From an uncultured Erysipelotrichaceae bacterium (GTDB lineage Bacteria; Bacillota_I; Bacilli_A; RFN20; CAG-826): a stretch of DNA of 9,981 nucleotides. A program made the position numbers and the translations under genes. Positions 6,149-9,981 of the stretch are shown in pieces; position 1 is the first letter of the stretch; each line of letters opens with the position of its first letter. A model generated the notes under the pieces. It was not told the origin of the DNA, searched no databases, and saw only the letters and a list, made by a program, of their open reading frames with translations. The stretch spans positions 1 to 9,981 of the forward strand of contig CADAUN010000039.1 of the NCBI GenBank assembly GCA_902791085.1, written 5' to 3'.

Positions 6149-6190
6149 TTGATTCTAATCAAGGTTATTCTCATTCCAAATCCCTAAATT
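6149..6190 (+). promoter_or_regulatory. Perfect FNR-type box and -10 of the pflB promoter
   Basis: TTGAT (6149-6153), TCTA, ATCAA (6158-6162) is an exact match to the FNR consensus, starting 3 bases after the pflA stop. TAAATT (6185-6190), a four-of-six match, lies at exactly the spacing seen at the pflA promoter, 29.5 bp from the box centre to the first base of the -10. This again places the box at -41.5. The surrounding sequence (AAATTTGATT before, GTTATT after) is also shared with the pflA promoter. Confidence 0.85.
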
Positions 6191-6224
6191 TATTAACGCG
6201 CTAAAGCGAGGAGGACATTTGATC

Positions 6225-8471
6225 ATGAAAGACGAGTGGAACGGATTCCATGAAGGACATTGGACCAAAGAAATCGACGTCCGTGACTTCATTCAAAACA
6301 ATTACACCCCTTATGAAGGGGATGCTTCGTTCTTAAAAGGACCGACAAAAGCAACAACGGAACTTTGGAACAAAGTGCAAGCGTTACAAAAAGAAGAACG
6401 CGCCAAAGGCGGCGTTTTGGACATGGAAACCAAAGTGGTTTCTTCGATTACCGCCTATGGTGCCGCCTATATCGACGAGGCCACCAAAGCGGAAGAAAAA
6501 ATCGTCGGATTACAAACCGATAAACCCTTAAAACGTGCTTTTATGCCGTATGGTGGCATCAAAATGGCCGAAGAAGCCTGCACCACCTATGGTTATCAAC
6601 CGGATCCAGAATTACATAAGATTTTCACAGAATATCATAAGACCCATAACCAAGGGGTATTTGATGCCTATACGCCAGAAATGTTGCGTTGCCGTCATGC
6701 CAAAATCTTAACTGGACTTCCCGATACTTATGGCCGTGGCCGCATTGTTGGCGATTATCGCCGGGTTGCTCTTTATGGCATCGACAGTCTTATCGAAGCC
6801 AAAAAGGAAGATTTTGCCAATTGCGGTGACGAAACAATGACTGACGATGTGATTCGTCTTCGCGAAGAAATCACCGATCAAATCCGCGCCCTTGAACAAA
6901 TGAAAGTCATGGCTCAATCTTATGGCTATGATATTTCAAAACCTGCCAAGAATGCGCAAGAAGCAGTTCAATGGCTCTATTTCGGCTATTTGGCTGCCAT
7001 CAAGACGCAAAACGGCGCTGCGATGTCTGTGGGTCGGGTTTCCACCTTCTTAGACATCTATTTGGAACGCGATTTGGAAAATGGCACCTTGACCGAAGAA
7101 GGCGCCCAAGAACTTATCGACCATTTCGTCATGAAACTTCGGATGGTCAAATTTGCTCGTATTCCTTCGTATAATCAACTTTTCTCTGGCGACCCTGTTT
7201 GGGCTACGCTTGAAGTCGCTGGCATGGGGCAAGATGGCCGTTCCATGGTGACAAAGAACGATTTCCGTTTCTTGCATACTTTGGAGAATATGGGTCCGGC
7301 ACCAGAACCGAACTTAACGGTGCTTTATTGCAAACGTTTGCCACTCGCTTTCCGTCAATATGCCGCCAAAATCTCGGTTGACACCTCCTCGATTCAATAC
7401 GAAAACGATGATGTGATGCGACCCATTTGGGGTGATGATTATTCCATTTGCTGCTGCGTTTCCGCCACCCAAACTGGCAAAGAGATGCAATTCTTTGGCG
7501 CTCGTGCCAATTTGGCAAAATGCTTGCTTTACGCGATCAATGGTGGCGTTGATGAACGACTTCACAAACAAATTGGTCCAGCCTATACGCCGATTACATC
7601 GGAATATTTGAATTATGACGAAGTCGTTGCCAAGTACGACAAGATGATGGATTGGTTAGCGGAAGTCTATGTGAATGTCCTTAACCTCATCCATTACATG
7701 CACGACAAATATTATTATGAAGCTGCCGAAATGGCTTTGATCGATACGAATGTTCGTCGTACTTTCGCTACTGGCATCGCTGGCTTCTCTCACGTCGTGG
7801 ATAGTTTAAGCGCCATTAAATACGCCAAAGTGAAGACCGTTCGTGACGAGACGGGATTAGTCGTGGATTACCAAGTCGAAGGCGATTTCCCTCGTTATGG
7901 TAACGATGATGATCGGACAGACGACATCGCTGTAGAATTGCTTCGCACCTTTATCACGAAAGTGAAAAAACATCATACCTATCGTAACTCTGAGCCAACA
8001 ACCTCGATTTTGACCATCACTTCAAACGTTGTGTATGGCAAAGCGACTGGTTCGATGCCGGATGGCCGCAAAGCAGGAGAACCTTTATCTCCTGGTGCAA
8101 ACCCTGCTTACGGAGCAGAGAAAAACGGCTTGCTCGCTTCCTTAAATTCTGTGGCCAAACTTCCTTATGAATATGCATTAGACGGCATTTCGAATACCCA
8201 AACGATTGCTCCTAACACTTTGGGCCATACAGAAGAAGAACGAGTCAAGACGTTGGTGAATGTTCTCGATGGCTACTTCTTAAAAGGTGCCCATCACTTG
8301 AATGTTAACGTCTTCGGTGTCGAAAAACTCAAAGACGCCATGGAACATCCTGAAAAACCGGAATATGCCAACTTCACCATTCGTGTCTCTGGCTATGCCG
8401 TTAAATTCATCGATTTGACCAAGGAACAACAACTTGATGTCATCGCGCGGAATGCGCATGAATCGCTCTAA
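6225..8471 (+). CDS. pflB: Pyruvate formate-lyase (formate C-acetyltransferase)
   Basis: This 748-residue glycyl radical enzyme converts pyruvate and CoA to acetyl-CoA and formate, a central step of anaerobic sugar fermentation. The catalytic cysteines are in YSICCCVSA: three adjacent Cys (409-411), of which 410 and 411 align with the E. coli pair C418-C419. The glycyl radical site is G723 in RVSGYAV near the C-terminus. The N-terminus (MKDEWNGF, NNYTPYEGD) is typical of true PFL rather than diol dehydratase or choline lyase relatives. The ATG at 6225 is preferred over a TTG at 6219: AGGAGG (6209-6214) is 10 nt from the ATG and only 4 nt from the TTG, and family members start with M-K-x-E-W. 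It needs the adjacent PflA for activation, and its promoter carries a perfect FNR-type box. The last residues (ARNAHESL) differ from the usual RTFH ending. Confidence 0.97.
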   Translation: MKDEWNGFHEGHWTKEIDVRDFIQNNYTPYEGDASFLKGPTKATTELWNKVQALQKEERAKGGVLDMETKVVSSITAYGAAYIDEATKAEEKIVGLQTDKPLKRAFMPYGGIKMAEEACTTYGYQPDPELHKIFTEYHKTHNQGVFDAYTPEMLRCRHAKILTGLPDTYGRGRIVGDYRRVALYGIDSLIEAKKEDFANCGDETMTDDVIRLREEITDQIRALEQMKVMAQSYGYDISKPAKNAQEAVQWLYFGYLAAIKTQNGAAMSVGRVSTFLDIYLERDLENGTLTEEGAQELIDHFVMKLRMVKFARIPSYNQLFSGDPVWATLEVAGMGQDGRSMVTKNDFRFLHTLENMGPAPEPNLTVLYCKRLPLAFRQYAAKISVDTSSIQYENDDVMRPIWGDDYSICCCVSATQTGKEMQFFGARANLAKCLLYAINGGVDERLHKQIGPAYTPITSEYLNYDEVVAKYDKMMDWLAEVYVNVLNLIHYMHDKYYYEAAEMALIDTNVRRTFATGIAGFSHVVDSLSAIKYAKVKTVRDETGLVVDYQVEGDFPRYGNDDDRTDDIAVELLRTFITKVKKHHTYRNSEPTTSILTITSNVVYGKATGSMPDGRKAGEPLSPGANPAYGAEKNGLLASLNSVAKLPYEYALDGISNTQTIAPNTLGHTEEERVKTLVNVLDGYFLKGAHHLNVNVFGVEKLKDAMEHPEKPEYANFTIRVSGYAVKFIDLTKEQQLDVIARNAHESL

Positions 8472-8489
8472 AGAGCATTAGATTCTTCT

Positions 8490-8515
8490 AGGTCGTCCAT
8501 AAGGGCGACCTTTTT
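8490..8515 (+). terminator. Rho-independent terminator after pflB
   Basis: A 9-bp stem, AGGTCGTCC (8490-8498) with GGGCGACCT (8503-8511), contains one G-T pair and closes a 4-base loop (ATAA). Five T residues (8511-8515) follow. It lies 18 nt after the pflB stop codon and should end the pfl transcript. Confidence 0.93.
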
Positions 8516-8539
8516 ACGTCATCTTGAATGTTTTAATAG

Positions 8540-8565
8540 AAATAAGGCGCCTTTACCTTATTTTT
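8540..8565 (+). terminator. Possible second terminator between pflB and the DeoR-type gene
   Basis: AAATAAGG (8540-8547) pairs with CCTTATTT (8556-8563) around an 8-base loop, and the T-run 8561-8565 gives a plausible plus-strand tail. On the minus strand the hairpin could stop the DeoR-type transcript, though the tail there (CTATT) is weak. The AT-rich stem makes it less secure than the hairpin at 8490. The rest of 8516-8647 holds nothing else I can support. Confidence 0.4.
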
Positions 8566-8647
8566 ATGGTAGGGGTGCGAAAAGTTTGATGTATCGCCTT
8601 TTGGCTATTACATGGCCGATCGTATTTTATGGAACCTATGGTTAGAC

Positions 8648-9418
8648 TTAATGAATTGAATCGACGTTACAAAAAGTCGTGTCTGGCGCCATTTTGGCGT
8701 ATTTCGGGTCTAAAGAGCCATTGTATAAAACCACATCCACATCGGATAAACCACAAGTGCGGTACAACGAAATCTTATCGAATTTGCTATGATCGACCAT
8801 GACAATCGATTGATTGGCGTTCGCAATCATAATTTGTTTGACGCGCGATTGATCTTCCACTTGCTCGGAAAAACCAAAATTCACGTCTAATGCAGCCGTA
8901 GACATGATGGCAAAATCGGCGTGGTAATTGCGAAGCATTTCTTCGGCTGAAGAACCAAGAGTTGATTTGGTGCTAGGAAGGATTGTGCCACCGACCAAAG
9001 TGATATGATGTTTGGTTTTTAAGGCTAATTCGTTTGCGATTAAAACCCCATTGGTAATGATTACCAGCCCTTTAAAAGCGTTTAACATGGAGACGATTTG
9101 CAAAGAAGTGGTGGAACTGTCTAAGAAAACAATGGCCTGATTATGAAGATAAGACGCGGCGGCATGCGCGAGCGAACGTTTTTCTTTTAAATTTTGTTTT
9201 TCGCGTAAGAAAACAGACGTTTCCTGATTGGAGGGATCGCTATTGATCACAACGCCACCAAAAGTGCGGGTTACCAATCCTTTTTGCTCCATTTTGGTCA
9301 AATCGCGGCGCATCGTGGATTCGGAGACAAAAAGAGCTTGTGCCAATCCATAAATGGTGCAGGTGTTTTGTTCCTTCAAAATGGCTAAAATTTTTTCTTC
9401 GCGTGCTGAATCTAACAT
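8648..9418 (-). CDS. DeoR-family transcriptional regulator
   Basis: Counted from the ATG at 9418 the protein has 256 residues, the normal DeoR-family length. The N-terminus is a winged helix with GLAQALFVSESTMRRDL (24-40) followed by the family's TRTFGGVV wing (50-57). The C-terminal DeoRC domain (about 75-235) is an ISOCOT-type sugar-phosphate sensor with FLDSSTTS (98-105), ITNGVLIANEL (121-131), VGGTI (142-146) and VDHSKFDKI (208-216). Such proteins usually repress sugar or nucleoside catabolism genes and respond to a phosphorylated intermediate. No target operon is visible here, so its ligand is unknown. The frame is open upstream to 9580, but that would overlap csoR and its operators and precede the family's normal N-terminus. 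A TATAAT sits 7 nt before the chosen ATG. It converges with pflB and diverges from csoR. Confidence 0.93.
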   Translation of the reverse strand: MLDSAREEKILAILKEQNTCTIYGLAQALFVSESTMRRDLTKMEQKGLVTRTFGGVVINSDPSNQETSVFLREKQNLKEKRSLAHAAASYLHNQAIVFLDSSTTSLQIVSMLNAFKGLVIITNGVLIANELALKTKHHITLVGGTILPSTKSTLGSSAEEMLRNYHADFAIMSTAALDVNFGFSEQVEDQSRVKQIMIANANQSIVMVDHSKFDKISLYRTCGLSDVDVVLYNGSLDPKYAKMAPDTTFCNVDSIH

Positions 9419-9425
9419 CCCTAAC

Positions 9426-9431
9426 ATTATA
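9426..9431 (-). promoter_or_regulatory. Perfect -10 of the DeoR-type gene, implying a leaderless transcript
   Basis: On the minus strand TATAAT (complement of 9431-9426) is followed by 7 bases (GTTAGGG) and then the ATG at 9418. A weak -35-like GTGAAC lies 17 bp upstream (9454-9449). The usual transcription start, 7 nt after the -10, falls at the start codon itself. An alternative ATG at 9427 overlaps the -10 and could not be translated from this promoter. Confidence 0.55.
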
Positions 9432-9473
9432 GCGAAAATCGAAGGCGAGTTCACTTGTCGGTTCCTTTTCTCC

Positions 9474-9502
9474 TTGCAACATACCCATAAGGGGTATATA
9501 TT
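9474..9502 (+). promoter_or_regulatory. csoR-copA promoter
   Basis: TTGCAA (9474-9479), 17 bp, then TATATT (9497-9502), four and five matches to the consensus hexamers. The transcript would start near 9509. The first CsoR-type operator fills the spacer and touches the -10, the expected layout for repression by blocking RNA polymerase. Confidence 0.65.
9481..9497 (+). promoter_or_regulatory. CsoR-type operator 1 (inside the promoter)
   Basis: Perfect dyad ATACCC (9481-9486), ATAAG, GGGTAT (9492-9497). It resembles the known CsoR operator type, a GC-box dyad of the form TACCC-N-GGGTA. It occupies the -35/-10 spacer of the csoR promoter. Confidence 0.82.
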
Positions 9503-9515
9503 AGATAAGGTCAAT

Positions 9516-9532
9516 ATACCCCATAAGGGTAT
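9516..9532 (+). promoter_or_regulatory. CsoR-type operator 2 (leader region)
   Basis: Perfect dyad ATACCC (9516-9521), CATAA, GGGTAT (9527-9532), centred 35 bp downstream of operator 1. It lies in the early leader just before the ribosome binding site AAGGAGG (9534-9540). A second repressor tetramer here would reinforce repression or block early elongation. Confidence 0.8.
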
Positions 9533-9544
9533 GAAGGAGGAACC

Positions 9545-9850
9545 ATGGAAAATTGTTGCCAAACCGCTCGTCAGCGCCAAACTGCGCGTGATGCAGCAGA
9601 ATTAAAAGATTTAAATTGCCGTTTGAATCGCATTATTGGTCAATTGAATGGCATTCAAAAAATGTTGAATGAGAACCGTTATTGCGGAGATATCCTCGTT
9701 CAAGTTGCTGCCGCAGAAAGTGCTTTGCAGTCCGTGGGATATTTGCTTCTAAAAACCCACATGGAGACTTGCATGGTCGACGATATCAAAGACGGCAAAA
9801 TAGAAAGCGTGGAAGAAGTGCTTTCCTTAATGAAGAAACTCAAAGTATGA
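9545..9850 (+). CDS. csoR: CsoR family copper-sensing repressor
   Basis: This 101-residue all-helical protein belongs to the CsoR/RcnR (DUF156) family. The Cu(I) triad C-H-C is C47 in RYCGDIL, H72 and C76 in THMETC, the pattern of copper-responsive members rather than RcnR (nickel/cobalt) or CstR (persulfide, two Cys only). The core RLNRIIGQLNGIQKML (26-41) is the family's DNA-binding helix region. An extra CC (C4, C5) precedes it in the flexible N-terminus. Strong AAGGAGG (9534-9540) lies 4 nt before the ATG. Two matching dyads lie upstream, so it should repress its own operon until Cu(I) binds. It overlaps the copper ATPase gene by ATGA (9847-9850). Confidence 0.95.
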   Translation: MENCCQTARQRQTARDAAELKDLNCRLNRIIGQLNGIQKMLNENRYCGDILVQVAAAESALQSVGYLLLKTHMETCMVDDIKDGKIESVEEVLSLMKKLKV

Positions 9851-9981
9851 ACCTGATTGAAAATGAAAAATATCTGGTAAGTGGCATGACTTGTGCCTCT
9901 TGTTCTGCCCATGTCGAGAAAGCAGTCTCCAAAGTCAAAGGGGTAAAAGAAGTTAACGTCAACCTCATCACGAATTCGATG
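9847..9981 (+). CDS. copA: Copper-transporting P-type ATPase, N-terminal fragment (runs off the window)
   Basis: Only 45 codons are present, and the frame is open to the last base. They encode the start of a heavy-metal-associated domain with GMTCASC (13-19), whose C16 and C19 bind Cu(I), followed by SAHVEKAVSKVKGV. The start overlaps the csoR stop as ATGA. There is no strong ribosome binding site, so translation is probably coupled to csoR. A small CopZ-type chaperone has the same fold, but the GMTCASCSAHVEK pattern and a location directly after csoR favour the N-terminus of a CopA exporter. The catalytic part lies outside the window. Confidence 0.8.
   Translation, partial: MNLIENEKYLVSGMTCASCSAHVEKAVSKVKGVKEVNVNLITNSM

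Noticed and set aside
6219..6224. TTG start for pflB two codons upstream
   Set aside because: It is only 4 nt from AGGAGG, and true PFL proteins begin M-K-x-E-W, matching the ATG at 6225.
8590..8646. An 18-codon hydrophobic micro-ORF on the plus strand between pflB and the DeoR-type gene
   Set aside because: It has no ribosome binding site or promoter and lies behind two terminator hairpins; frames this short occur by chance.
9419..9580. A longer DeoR-type protein starting at 9580 on the minus strand (54 more residues)
   Set aside because: It would run through both CsoR operators and the csoR start, has no visible ribosome binding site, and family proteins begin with the MLDSAREEKI-type helix at 9418.

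Overview
The window reads as chromosome from an anaerobic or facultatively anaerobic Bacillota (Firmicutes-like) bacterium of moderate GC content (judged by eye, not computed). Most genes have strong AGGAGG-type ribosome binding sites. TGA is used as a stop (udk-like gene, aminopeptidase, csoR), so the standard bacterial code applies and a code-4 mollicute is excluded. The gene set (pyruvate formate-lyase with its activase, an FNR-type oxygen sensor, M18 aminopeptidase, CsoR copper control) suits a fermentative host-associated or gut-type Bacillota. A closer placement, for example near Erysipelotrichia, would be a guess.

Layout from left to right. (1) 1-1509: a DUF4143-type AAA ATPase gene (121-1356) lies between two nearly identical copies of a 36-37 bp sequence (71-107 and 1401-1436). 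The first copy overlaps the gene's own -10 element. (2) 1510-3327: a cyclophilin-type peptidyl-prolyl isomerase converges on a PaaI-like hotdog thioesterase, with a terminator hairpin between them, and a uridine-kinase-family gene diverges from the thioesterase. (3) 3380-8471: an M18 aminopeptidase overlaps an FNR-like regulator by ATGA, followed by pflA and pflB. Both pfl genes are preceded by an FNR-type box at the same distance (29.5 bp) from a candidate -10, which corresponds to position -41.5, the classic class II activator position. The regulator has the Cys pattern of a [4Fe-4S] sensor and the E-x-x-S-R recognition helix that fits TTGAT half-sites. This block therefore looks like a self-contained anaerobic switch: lack of oxygen activates the regulator, which turns on formate-producing fermentation. 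(4) 8472-9418: one strong terminator and one possible terminator, then a DeoR-family repressor on the minus strand with an apparently leaderless transcript. (5) 9419-9981: a divergent copper operon with csoR and the first 45 codons of a CopA-like copper ATPase, controlled by two ATACCC-N5-GGGTAT operators. The first operator sits inside the promoter spacer.

There is no rRNA, tRNA, CRISPR array or transposase gene, and no gene-free stretch longer than about 180 bases. I see no clearly new multi-gene system. The points most worth a second look are the repeat pair around the ATPase gene, the duplicated FNR promoter architecture, the two-operator csoR promoter, and the two minus-strand genes whose -10 elements sit only 6-7 nt from the start codon.
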